NCBI GenBank assembly: GCA_022695795.1
Contig: MU404119.1
Location: forward strand, 186,001-250,000
Length of the DNA stretch: 64,000 nucleotides
Direction: 5' to 3'
From: Biscogniauxia marginata
Lineage: Eukaryota; Ascomycota; Sordariomycetes; Xylariales; Xylariaceae
The translations under genes and the position numbers were made by a program. Below are positions 21,903 to 33,946 of this stretch, piece after piece. Under the pieces are notes generated by a model. That model saw only the letters and a list, made by a program, of their open reading frames with translations, had not been told where the DNA came from and searched no databases. Each line of letters starts with the position of its first letter. Within the stretch, counting starts at the first letter, position 1.

Positions 21903-23661
21903 ATGGCGGCCGCCGACCCTTTTGACTCGGCCCTGTACGTATTATTTCTCCCCTCTACCCTCTCCTCTCCTGCCCTCGCTCGCCCCGTATCTACCATATA
22001 TCATGTATTATTGTAGCATTCCTTGGTTGTTTGAGCACAGCACCGTATCCCAGACTCACATATATCTATATCTTTACGTCTAACAATATTTTCCCAATCA
22101 TCATTGTCCTTTCTCTTCTCAAACTTCCCACCTCACTATCCCTATTCTCTATCACTTTTCCCTTATTTCTCTATGCCCTTTCTCTACCCAAATCCCGGAC
22201 AAGTAAACTGCTGCATACACACACACACACACACACATGTATATATATATACAAGCACACACAGTGTATCGTTCAAAAAAATCAAGCTAACCAGAGGCCG
22301 ACGTTCCAACGCAAAGCGACCTCCTCCGCCGCCTGAACCCCAAGCACACGACCGCGCACCTGACCTCGCTCATCGCCCTCGCCCCGGACCTGACCGAGGA
22401 CCTTCTCTCGTCGGTGGACCAGCCGCTCGCCGTCCGCCGCTGTAAGCAGACGGGCCGCGACTACCTGCTGTGCGACTACAACCGCGACGGCGACAGCTAC
22501 CGCTCCCCCTGGAGCAACGAGTTCGACCCGCCGCTCCCGCCGGGCGGCGGCGGCGGCGGCAGCAACAACGGCAACGCCGGTGCCGAAGAGGATGGCGGTA
22601 ACAACGCGGCGAGCGCCGCAGGGAGCAGTCTGCCCAGCGAGAAGGTCCGCAAGATGGAGATCCGCGCCAACGAGGCCTTTGATGTTTACCGCGAGCTGTA
22701 CTACGAGGGCGGCGTCAGCTCGGTGTACTTCTGGAACCTGGATGATGGGTTCGCTGGCGTGGTGCTGCTGAAGAAAGGTGAGCCTCTTTCTTTCCTACCT
22801 TTTCTCTTTTCTTTAATGATATTGTTTGGGTCATTGTGTTGTCGAGCAATTTGGCGTCCGGGGATATGCTTGGGTCGGACTGCCGAGGGTCTCATAGTAT
22901 GAGACTTGTTTTGGTTCGAAAGATCTCGAAGTGGTTGGTTGCGACTCGGCTACTAGCCAAATAAGCAAGCAATCTACAATATACGAGTGCTCGGCGGTTG
23001 TTTGAGAAGTTAGCTCAAGATTCAGCATTGGCCCGAGACATTAATCCATGGCAATTTGGCAACCCGGGAACCTTGTTTGGGAATATACAGATCGTACATT
23101 CTGAGATCTCGCATCTGAGACTATAGATCTGTGATACCCTAACTACAGATACGAGGAAGACAAAAAGGGTGATACATCGGCGAAGATATATTAAATTCTA
23201 AGACTATATATAATATCGCGACATTGGAGGGAAATGATCATACTTGCTAACTTGCAGCCTGCGACACAGTGGCCACGCCAGGAGCCAGTAGCGAGGGGAC
23301 CTGGGACTCGATCCACGTGTTCGAGGCGATCGACCGGGCGCGGTTCACGCAATACAACTTGACGTCAACAGTGATATTGTCGCTGTCGACTCAATCGCAG
23401 GGGCTCGGGGCTATGGACCTCTCAGGCAACATGACGCGACAGGTGGAGATGGAGCTTCCGGCCGAGAGCGACGAGCAGCAGATCGCCAACATCGGCAAGC
23501 TGGTGGAGGACATGGAGCTCAAGATGCGCAACCTACTGCAGGAGGTGTACTTCGGCAAGGCGAAGGACGTGGTGGGCGACCTGCGCAGTGTTGGTAGTTT
23601 GAGCGAAGGGGCGAGGGACAGGGAGGCGCAGAGGGAGATCATTGGGAGTATGAAGAGGTGA
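21903..23661 (+). CDS. CAP2: F-actin capping protein subunit beta
   Basis: Three exons, 21903-21934, 22317-22777 and 23258-23661, give 298 aa, normal for CapZ beta. The first exon is only 32 nt ([11 protein letters not shown]), and splicing yields the conserved [16 protein letters not shown] start. Further family motifs are [48 protein letters not shown] and the C-terminal [14 protein letters not shown] Gly/Asn-rich insertion (about residues 80-110) follows the SPWSN motif. The protein pairs with the alpha subunit to cap actin barbed ends in the cytoplasm. The introns are long for this window (382 and 480 nt), and the first acceptor is AAG, which is unusual. Identification is firm; the first splice acceptor is less sure. 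Confidence 0.93.
22216..22237. repeat. AC dinucleotide repeat in CAP2 intron 1
   Basis: About eleven CA/AC units in the first intron of the capping-protein gene, followed by a short AT-rich stretch. Confidence 0.85.
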
Positions 23662-24486
23662 AAAGAGAGAGAGAGAGAAATAGAAAGAAAGAAAGAGAGG
23701 TGGGAGGAGATTTTATGAGACTTATTTATCTATTTGAAGACAAGAAGTATTCATTATGGTGACGGATGATGTGTTTGTGTTTAGTCTAAACTACTTGGAA
23801 GGTGATTTATTCGTTAAATGGATGAGTGTATTGGGAGTGGGTAATAAAGAGGTATGGACGGAGAGATATGTCGAGTGATACACATAGAGAGAGACAAAAG
23901 AAACACTACGTTTGACCATGATGATGGTGATTGAGACTGAAGATAGGGAGAGGCACAGTACTGGAGTAGAAAAAAAAGGGGGGCGAGTAGTATGGTGAAT
24001 AAGGGTGCGAGATAATATCAGACTGAGTGAGTGAGTATACATTTTGGTTAGAGTAGGTGAATGTATACATTAATTAGGTGGATAGATTCGTAGATGAGAG
24101 TGAAAGTTATATCTACTTTTGGGGGGAGGGAGGTCAGGAGGGAAAACATTACGAATCGTAGGATTTAAGCCTCGCGATCTTAAGTGAAGTATAAACTCGT
24201 GTGGGTGTGTATGTTGTATGTGTCAAGTCTTTTAACAAACAATGCTCTGGGTATACATACCTATGTTCAGTATTCCTTACACCCTGCCCCTTTCCCCTCA
24301 CCCCTTTTTAAAACAACTCTTCCCTCTTATTTTGCTCCTCCTCTTATTCCCTCCTACGGTGGGCGCTACTTATCAGTCAGGGACGTGGATAGGGGTATGG
24401 AGAACTAAAACTACGATAGGTTTTATTATTTACAGTAGGTGAGTCCGATGGGGAGGATTAGGGAATGAGGGATGCGAGATGGATAT

Positions 24487-24513
24487 GGGGGGGGGGGGGG
24501 GGGTTTTTTTTTT
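24487..24513. repeat. G17 followed by T10 homopolymer runs
   Basis: Seventeen G residues pass directly into ten T residues. The run length may be a sequencing artefact. Confidence 0.85.
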
Positions 24514-27500
24514 GTGTATTGAGGCGGGCATCTGAGAAAGGTGTTGAGAATCTGGTCAGACTGAGCCTCCTATGTCGAGGTAGATAAGTAGATAAGTAGG
24601 TAGGTAGGTATCTCGTTTACGTATAGGTAGCTAACGAACAACGATGCGGGATGGATCTACGTGGCTGTACATGGAAAAAAATTTATATACCTACCTATGC
24701 AAGCAAGTATTTGTAGATGATATTGAATTGTCGATTCCCTATATTTATAGCAAAAACGTGTATGCTCGGTATATAAAAATAAGGGGTTATCGCGGAACCG
24801 AGGTAGCGTGTATGTATGGGGGGGCTACAGCCATGAGATGTTCTTTTTGGTGGTTAGATATGGTGAGAGGGTGGAGGATGATAGTCAGCAAGTGAGAGAG
24901 ACATCTACTTCGCAGTGACATATTTACTGCTGCTTTGCCTTACCCTAACCTAGGCCAATTCGTCTCTCCCCTCTCTGTAACTTCATCATCATTATCATTG
25001 GAAAGAATATGCCTCTTTTATATCTAGTCTCTCACGTTGTCTTAGCACAATTGTATCCTCGAAAGTAATCATCTACATCCAGTCTCCTTCCTATATTCAC
25101 GACTTTAAGATAGGTAAGTAAGGAAAGCTTGATCTTGGACGCGTTCTACTTTCCCTTAACCACTTGTTTTTTCTTCTAATCTCGATTACGAGTCTACCGG
25201 CCTTTGTCTCTAAACCTGATACTTGACCTATGTTGAAATATATGCCTCACTAGGCTGAGACGCATAACGCTTCTCTCCTAAATCAGTAACCTACCCATCC
25301 GACGTAACTAGAGGAAGGTTAAGTAGAAGAACTACATACATTTACATCAAAGCTTGTCTCTCGGTACACGTAATTCCAAACACCCTTCCCCCCTCTTTTC
25401 TCTCTCACCGATACAGTAGCACTCTGACCGGTCTTACGCAAGATATGTTGTATCTCGGGTACATTTTTTCTTCCCTTTAGCCGAGAGTCAAAGCAACTGA
25501 GACAAAGCGAAAGCGCGGCGGGCTACGTGGTAGGCTACATGTGGGCTTGATACAATGTCCCGCAGCAATATCGGGTCATCTATCTACTCAACTACCTATC
25601 TGCCTACCTACCTACCTATATAGGCTACCTCACTATTCGTCATTACATATACATACTGACTGGTTAGTCGACCCATGCTATTAATAGTTCCTTGTATGCT
25701 ATGAATATGCAACTTAGGGACGAGTAGGCAGGCTGGCAGGCAGGCCGACAGCCAGGCGACCCAGCCGGCTGAAGGATTGTCTTGAATAGAGTATCAGTGT
25801 GACTATACCAATACTCAGGTCGGAGAAGGTGTTGCAGGAAAGCAGGCGGGAGAAACAAAAGAAAAGAAAAGAAAAGAGAGGTTCTGCTTTAGGCGATGAA
25901 AAGACCACCGTCCAACTAAGATTTCTCTTATACAATCTCTCTAGGGAAAATCATATACGCCTAATATACCTATGCATGTACTTTTCAGCTACATGCCGAG
26001 GAAACGATAGTTCCAAACCTTCTTTCCACAATTCGGAAGCACAACTGCCTAGCCCCCGAGGTGAGCTAGTGAGTTATCTACCAAATTACCTGGTTCGTTG
26101 ATTGGTATCTCATCCTGTTTCGCTCGCATGTGTGTATGTATATGCATGCATGCACGTATGTATGTATGCATGTTAAAGGGGGCAAGGGGGCAAGGGGGAC
26201 AGAAGCAGGAGCAGAAGCAGGAAAGAAACATATTTAAACCTAGAGTCGCATACATATGTAGGTAGGGCAAAAGGAGATAAAAAAAGTCTCCTAATTACAT
26301 ATACATTTTACACACGCGACGGACCGATTTGTGGTTACCGTGCTGGTCTGGATGGAGCGCGTGGGGGAGAGCTTGAGGCGGGAATGCGATGGAACATTAC
26401 CACGTTTCTCAAGGCACGAAAAAGGGAAATGAAGAAAATAACCCCCCAGAATAAAATCCATCTTTTTTTCCTTCATCGGTGTCGTATGCACGCGGGTATG
26501 TACGCTACGATACTACATGCCCTAAACATATACCTTGCTTCTCACCATCTCTGTTGTCACCTACCTTGCAACGGGCGAAAGACGGCCTAACCTTACATAG
26601 TACCGTATGTATGTATGTACATACATACGTATCCTAACCTACCTTAGCTCCCCCGACGATCACTCGGGAGGCCGGGTTTTCCTGGCTTGTCGTTGCAACT
26701 TCACTTGTTCGCGTCTTCCTTGCCTTGTTCATCTGCACTTCCTCAGGTGGGTATATGCGTGTATGAAGGAGGACCCTCCCTGGACCCTCTCCTCATCCCC
26801 TGCTGCGTCCATCCCTTGTTTGAACTTTTTCTTTTTCGAGTCGCATTCGCGGTCAGGAATTGTTCTTTCGAGTGTTCCATAATCCCAGTTCGATCCATTC
26901 CCCCCATCTGGCTGCACCGCAGATTATGTACACTATGAAGGGCAGAAACCTAGAAGAAGAAATAGAATCGTGTGCCTAGACTAGGTAGGCAAAGTCGTGC
27001 CACAACGATGCAGCAAATACCTACCAAACCCTTTCATAGTTCTAGATCAGCCTCCTCCTCCGCCCTTCGGTAAAGGTGGGCTTAAATACGGTGGGGGGGA
27101 CAAGAGATGCAGGAGGAGCATTAGAACAATTCGAAAGCTGCAGGAAGCAAGCGCCAGCTTTCAAAAGAAGCATGAAAAAAAGGGAAAAGTAGAAGCAGTT
27201 GTCAACGCATGGAACGTGTCTAGAATGAATGGAGAAGGAAAAAATATGGAACATGGATAGTGCTGCGTAAACGGGGCTGAAACCACGTAACTACCTAGGT
27301 ATAAGTGATATTCATTGTTACTTCGGTCCCGCATGCAGAGTATTCCTGGTTCAGGAACATCAATTATACTATTCAGTCCCTGGGAAGAAAGAGAGCGAGA
27401 GTTGGTGAGAGTGACAAGGAGTTAGTTAAATAAGTTTGGAAGAATCTGAAACACATGTAGGACCGAACCACTTTCAGAGCCGTCTAACCTTAGATTAAGG

Positions 27501-28468
27501 TAGGGAAAACGCACGCTCTACCGCTCTCTTTACTACTGGACAGAAAAAAAGAAAGGATGCCAAGAGATGGAATTGAAAAAATTTGAAGGGTCCGTTCCTC
27601 CGTTCTAGAAAGAAAGGAAAACATTCGACTTGCTACATACTCCCCACCGCGTACTATGTTATGCCATGCCATGTACGAACGGACGGGGATAGCCGTCTCT
27701 GTTCAGGCCGGTAGATAGATGTTATGTAGGCATCATGCTTTGCTGTACCTGCATTACATGTCTTGACAGGTCCGAGCCATTTCGTTGAACCTCGTTCGAA
27801 CGGAAGGGAGGGGCCGAGGGAGGGGGGGGGGGGAATCAAGTGGAGTAGGTTAGTAAGAAGTTGCTGTATGTAGCACTTACACACGAGAGATATGGGCAGA
27901 CCGGGGAAGTATCGGCATTTGGAAGACAATATTGTTGAAGAGAATAAGAGAAAAGGGAAAAAGGACAAAGAAAAAGGCATGGGGACAATCCATGTTCGTA
28001 ACGTATTTACCCACGTTAGATAACTTTAAACCCGCCCTCAACAGCTCTGATATACCTGTTTACATATCTACCTACCCTACCTACCTACCAACCTATATAC
28101 GCGTATGTTAGGTATATACCGGAGTGAGTGCTCCCACTCCCACCCGGCCCTCCAGCATTGTATGTACATACCCAAGGTACACGTTAAAGTAGGTATAACG
28201 TTTCAAATCTCATATAATGTAGAGAAAAATATGTGAGAGCGGGCAGATTGCACGGAGTCCTAGAAACGCGAAGAAGAAAAAGGCACGGTAACTGTTATCT
28301 GAATAGTAGGTAACCAACCACTCGCAACCGGTGCCGATGACAAATGCCAGTAAATAGACAAGGGGCAACATTTATAAAATAAAATCACAAGAACGTAATC
28401 AAGGTAGGTTATAACAGAGATTATGTATCCCTAGTTACATCTGTACCTAGCTGGTTACATTACCTATT

Positions 28469-28490
28469 ACACACACACACACACACACAC
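28469..28490. repeat. AC dinucleotide repeat
   Basis: About eleven AC units, followed by a CACGCA-type tail, in the gene desert. Confidence 0.85.
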
Positions 28491-30238
28491 GCACGCAACA
28501 CATGCGCGAGTGAAGAGAGAAAGAGAGAAACAATTCCCGCGGTACGGGGAACCGAGCCGGTGCATTTGCAGGATAAGGATTTGAGCCCATGTCCGGGAAC
28601 GGGATTCTCCTTCTACCTAGCCTACCTATACCTTGCGCTTTTGTTGTAACGTGTGGTGCCTTGCCTTATTAGACGCGCGCGCGCAAAAAAGAAAAAAGAA
28701 AAGAAAAGGGAGGCAGAAGGGAAAGAGGGCGCAAGAGCCTTGCGTGCCTTTTTTTCATCTTCTCTTTTCGACGTTTCGGCATCGGGTAGGTAAAAAATTT
28801 ATTTTTATTTTTATTTTCTATCACTTTTTTATAAAAAGTCGGTGAGTTTCGGAAATAGGAATGAACGTTTTATCCAAGCGTGTTGTTTGGTAGTTGGTAA
28901 TAACTAAACCAGCGTACAGTAATAAAAACTAAATAATATTTTTTGGTAACTTTTTTCTATATTTTATTTATTTATTTTGTGCCTGAGTTGGTGAGATGGA
29001 TGAAGGAAGTAAATACAATTCCCAGGACCAGAGGTCAGACAACATCCTCCTTGCATGACCTGTCCTACGCAAAACCAAATGGGGACTCCCCAGTCGAACG
29101 ACCCTCCGACTATTAGGTATGTATATATGTATGTATGGGATCTTTGTTTGTGAGGCATTTCGTACGCGGGGCACATTACGAAAGTTCTGGGATGTCAAAG
29201 ATCAGACTGTCCAAATTGAAAACAGAAGCCAAACTGAAAAGTGGTCGGTGGATTCAGAGGCTGTCGATAGGCGGCCTTTGACGGCTGCATGGAATGCTTC
29301 TAGAATGGGACGAAGCCCGCCAGCCCGCCCCCTCCTCCCCTTCCCTGGCAAGCCTGGCCTTCTGTCGGCTGGAGGGAGGGCCCCTGGACAATTGGTGGTC
29401 CCCCTTCCCGGCTGTCTGTGTGTCGTGGGATGGATAGGGTAGACTGATGGAATGGCCGCCTGACCGATCGGGTCCAGGGACTGCGCGACCTTCGAAAGAA
29501 TTGGAGCCCCTGAATAACACATGGGTGTGAAAGATGCTTATTAACCAACCAGCATCGAAGCATTCTCATCAAGCATGCTCCGCTTCCTGCGAATTGCGCT
29601 TGGGGGAACTTCGGGCGCGATTTGAGGCCGTGGTGGATGTTTACTACCTACCTACATCGTAAGCCTATCATCTTGCACTTGAGCAAGGTCAGGTAAGTAA
29701 TGACATGTTCCCTGCAGGGGAGATTTTTGTCCTTTTAAGCTCGGGTTGACGATGAATGCAAGTTAAGATAACGTATGGGGCAGGCAGCATGTGTAGGGGT
29801 GGTCACGGGGTGACATTGCACGACAGGACGGTTTCGGTGCTCTGCTTCTGTTAACTGCCGTACTATGTTGAGGCTTTTGGGAGATTGATGAGACGACCTT
29901 GAATCAATTTTGGGGATTCACACAGAACGAAGGCATTTATACCAAACACAAAGTTTCGGCGTAGAGGTGTGTGTGAGCTAGCTGTCTGAACAATAAATTT
30001 AACAAGCCGTCACTGTGTCCGTAGGTCATACATCCACCTTATATGAGCTATATCGAAGAAGAAGCAGCCGTATTATGGGTATGTGAATAAGTGCGCCCGC
30101 TACTATAGACTAGTGAGTGATCGACTAAGATAGGCCCGTCCTGTGAGATCACGATTACCAATCAGAAAGTCGTGCTGGGCCGGAAGGGCGTGCGAGGAAG
30201 GTCTCCCGTGATCCCGAGGTTGGCAACGGGCTGATGGA

Positions 30239-30265
30239 CGCTATCGTGGGTCTCTCGCGATAGCG
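30239..30265. other. Perfect 8-bp hairpin
   Basis: CGCTATCG at 30239-30246 pairs with CGATAGCG at 30258-30265 across an 11-nt loop. No T-run follows, and no gene is close. It could be a structured RNA element or chance. Confidence 0.4.
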
Positions 30266-30521
30266 GCCCCGTTCACACCTTAGTCAGTGTAGTAGTATGT
30301 AGTATCTTGGGAAGAGAAGTGGGAAAACAAGGAGGGGTATGGCGCAAGAGGAGACAAGTTGTGACCGAAGAGCACCGGCAATACCTACCTATGTGCATAC
30401 CAATCTACTAACCTGGCATACAAAAATAGAAGACAAGATAGCAGTAGGTCAGGTACTTAATCACGAAACAGATTGTTTTGGGTGGGTGGTTGGTTATACG
30501 CCAATGTTTGAGATGAGATAG

Positions 30522-30919
30522 TCACCCGAGAATCCACAGGTATTGGTCCTGGGGATCCGAATGTAACCCGTCAGAGCCGGCCTTGAGGATGTGCACGCCG
30601 TCTCCGATAGACGTCTCCAGAGCCTGCAGATCGGAACTAAGGGCCCCCTGTAGAATTATTTGAAGATAGCTCAGATGGTCTGATGGCTTATGGCTTTAGC
30701 GACGGCCGTAAAGCTGTACATGTTCGTTTGATGTCTGCTCTATAACGGCCGATCCCTGGGCATATTAAAAGATGCATGGGCGAGCAGATCCTCGGACTTT
30801 TGGGGAATCGCCAGAGAGTTCAGGAGTACCTGGAGTTCCTGTAGTAGGCAAACTCTATAGTCGATCTAATGCGGCGGCTTAACCTTCTGTCAGAGTCGCT
30901 GAATCAGCGGTGGGAAGTT
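30522..30919 (-). pseudogene. Probable decayed gene fragment, family unknown
   Basis: Read on the minus strand, one frame looks like protein over about 90 codons but is broken by TGA and TAG codons (for example CGACTC-TGA and CAT-TAG-ATC). It contains leucine-rich pieces such as LLQELQVLLNSLAIPQKSED. It is followed in another frame by a clean 54-codon piece (including LETSIGDGVHILKAGSDG) ending at TGA 30522. Stops that would revert to Arg or Gln by T-to-C changes, plus the frame switch, suggest a decayed gene. I do not recognise the family, and no name can be given. Confidence 0.35.
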
Positions 30920-32656
30920 TCAGGAGCAGCATGGAATCTAGGTACACAATATACTTAGCTACGGGGTATTGCTTACACTACATATGGTGTTACGGTATAC
31001 ATACACTTAAGTACCTACCTATGTAGTATAAAGGAGGATAGACTTCTATAGCGCCAACTCAAAAGTGCATATGTGCCTGTCTAAGGTACTTATTTTACCT
31101 ACCTATGTAGGCGAGATTCTGGAACAGTTTGCTTCATGTCCTTGTTGTTAGCTGGAGATCCATAGTTCCGATACTACCTAGCCTGTCTACTTGCCTTATG
31201 CACTTATGCATCCTCTCGGAAGCTTCATTATAATTGGCCTGTCTCATTGATACCTAGCTATCCAGCAGCAACTACCGTACCTCTGCAATGGAACTGCCAG
31301 GCTTGTTACCTATTATTACCTACATACCTACATGTACATACATACATAGTAAACCTTCTCTTGTGACTACACCACTCTTTTCTTCTTTTATGTTCCTTTA
31401 TACTTACGTGATCTAAGTATACTTCCTGTTGTGTATAAAAATCGATACGAAGAGACAGTGTATGACGACCTACCTACAATAAAAAACATACAGTCCAAGA
31501 TAATCTGCTAGCTACATAATTCCATTACGTTGGAACTCGTTCCTAAACTCGCACCGGCGATCTCATCTACGGTATGTGGACAAGGGGGGGGCCACAACCA
31601 GGCCTGCCAGGTGGTTTTAGCGGCTACATATTGGTGCTGCATAAATGAACCACAAGGACCAACCCGCCGGTCTCCACCCTCCCATCTCCTGAATGCTCCA
31701 TCTTCATCAGAGACGATACCACCAAGACACCAAAGGCTAGTGTGGACGGCGGCCTCCTCATCGTGTGTCCTGTTCCGGCTTGTCATTCCCAATCCCTCCT
31801 TCTGTACATTGTCAATCCCTACCGAATAGGGACTTTTTATTTTTATTTCCTCCTGTGTGTGCGCGCGCGCGGGTGCTTTCTTGCTTAAGTCTGGCCTTCC
31901 CTGTTGCTTTTTATTTTCATTTTTATTTTTATTTTATCTCTTCTATCCTCTTGTCGAAACTTCAATATTCTGAGCATCCTCTTCTTCTCTCTCCTACGTC
32001 ACACCGGAACGGCCTTGTAGGTACGCAATCATAAATAAAGACCGAGACGCTACATATACCTCTCCTACATCCACACATCCACACGCACGTACTCCGTACA
32101 CACTCACACACTCACTCTCACTCTCACTCACACACCTTTCTATTAGATGAGGTGGCACTGAGGGCAAATCAAAACAGTCTGGTTCTGCTGCTCCTATTTC
32201 CAGGGTTTATTATTAGCTAGCTCCTCCTATCTATATAGGGCTGGCCTCTCTCGCTTGGAGCGGTTTCCCCATAAACTGCGAAATGAGCAAATATTAGCCT
32301 TGCGTAGCTGACCATATCCTGACGGAAATCCCTTGTCCAATACGCAACAAATACCTAGGCTGGGCAGGGTGTTTCCCGTACATACATAACATAACATAAC
32401 CTGACATATCCACTCCTCTGGCGCCGTGTCTTCCCTTTCGAGTTCTTTCCGGCAAACAGACGAGGAGAAAAAAAAAGGGACCAACCCATTCTCACCGTGG
32501 TCATTCTTCGCCCCCCCTCCCCTCGAGCCCGATTTATCGACCGTTAAACCCCGCGCCGTACTGTGCCTCACTTTTAGACCTCCCTCGCCCATCCGAACCT
32601 TTATAACTCAAAAAACCGTATCGCAACGCTCGCTCTTTTTATTATTATTAATAGCC

Positions 32657-33946
32657 ATGGCTTCGGAGAAGCCATCAGTTCTCATCATCGGCGGGTTGGG
32701 TTATATCGGACGATTCCTGGCCCGGTATATACACGAAAACGACCTCGCATCCGAAGTTCGCCTAGTCGACAAGGTCCTACCGCAATTAGCATGGCTAGCC
32801 CCAGAGTTCGAAACGGCCTGTTCCTCAGATAAATTCATCCAAGCCGATGCAAGTAAAGAACGTAGGTCTTTGCGAAACTGGGGATGAGATCCCCGGCCCA
32901 GGTTCCCCTATAGAATGCTGGCTAACATGCTGTCTGCCTGTAGAGTCCCTGGCGCGAATATTTGATCGAGCCGACGGGAAGCAATGGGATTATGTATTCA
33001 ACTGTGGAGGCGAGACGAGATATTCCCAGGAGGATGAGGTATACAAAGTGCGGTCGTTAGGCTTGTCGTTGGCGGTCGGCAAAGAGGCGGCGAAACGGAA
33101 GGTCAGGTGCTTTGTAGAATTGAGCACGGGTATGGTATATAAGCCGAACTCGGTGCCGAGTAAAGAAGGCGACAAGTTGAAGCCGTGGAGTAAAATCGCC
33201 GTATACAAAGCGCAGGCGGAGGAGGAGCTGGCCAAGATCGAAGGGTAAGTCTGGACGAGACCAAATAAATCGGCCATAGGATAACGGGCGACCCGGACTA
33301 ACCAAACACCTCGCTGTCTAGGCTGAATCTGGTCATCGTTCGCCTACCCCATGTCTACGGCCCATATGCGTCCCAGTGGGTGGCGACGGCGCTCTGTATG
33401 GCACGCGTCTACCAGTCGCTCGGCGAGGAGATGAAGTGGTTATGGACCAAGGACCTCCGCACAAACACGGCACACATCGACGATGTTACACGAGCTCTGT
33501 GGACCGTCGCCGCCTGGTACGACGCAGGCAAGGCCAATTGGGACGCGGGCAGCATGGGTAAAGTGCCGACATTCAACGTGGTCGACAAGGGCTCCACGAC
33601 GCAGGGCACGGTCGCCAGCATCATCGGCCAGGTGTTCGGGGTTGAATGGGGATTCCAAGGTGCGCTCGTGAGCAACCTGGCGCGCCTGAATATGGACAGC
33701 CTCGTGGACGACGTCAACGACGACGTGCTCGGGCCCTGGGCGGACCTTCTCAGCGAGGCCGGCATAACGAGGCCGGGCCCGTTAACCCCGTTTATGGAAA
33801 AGGAGCTGCTTAAAGATACGGACCTCAGCATGGACGGCAGCCGGCTCGAGGCGGTGGTGGGCTTCGAGTACCAGAAGCCCGTCATCACCAAGGAACTGGT
33901 GGAGGAGGTGATTGAGAGTTATAAGAAAATGAAGTGGTGGCCGTGA
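32657..33946 (+). CDS. NAD-dependent epimerase/dehydratase-like protein (extended SDR, atypical)
   Basis: Three exons, 32657-32861, 32944-33244 and 33322-33946, give 376 aa, a normal length for an extended short-chain dehydrogenase. The N-terminal Rossmann motif is complete (IIGGLGYIGRFLA, the GxxGxxG cofactor loop), and FNCGGETRYS and VELSTGMVY follow at the expected places. At the active site the Lys of Tyr-x3-Lys can be placed in VYKAQAEEE, but the position four before it is Ile, so the catalytic Tyr seems to be absent or shifted. It may bind NAD(P) without classic reductase chemistry. LPHVYGPYA matches the substrate region of epimerases. The start is the first ATG after a long pyrimidine-rich leader. 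The substrate is unknown. Confidence 0.8.

Larger units (their letters stand above)
23662..32656. other. Nine-kilobase gene desert
   Basis: I find no complete gene. The DNA is rich in TAGGTA/TACCTA tracts (for example 24595-24612, 25600-25620, 28066-28090, 31010-31022), homopolymer runs, and AC and GA repeats. A probable gene relic at 30522-30919 and a hairpin at 30239-30265 are listed separately. Short frames elsewhere look random, and long transcripts or deeply spliced small genes cannot be excluded by eye. Confidence 0.5.

Noticed and set aside
26997..27260. Plus-strand frame of 87 codons in the desert
   Set aside because: Low-complexity basic sequence with no motif. It overlaps an equally open antisense frame, and both look random.
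32657..33946. A biosynthetic gene cluster around the SDR gene
   Set aside because: The neighbours are a mitochondrial carrier, a CBS protein and an unknown conserved protein. There is no polyketide, peptide or terpene synthase, and no P450 or dedicated transporter.
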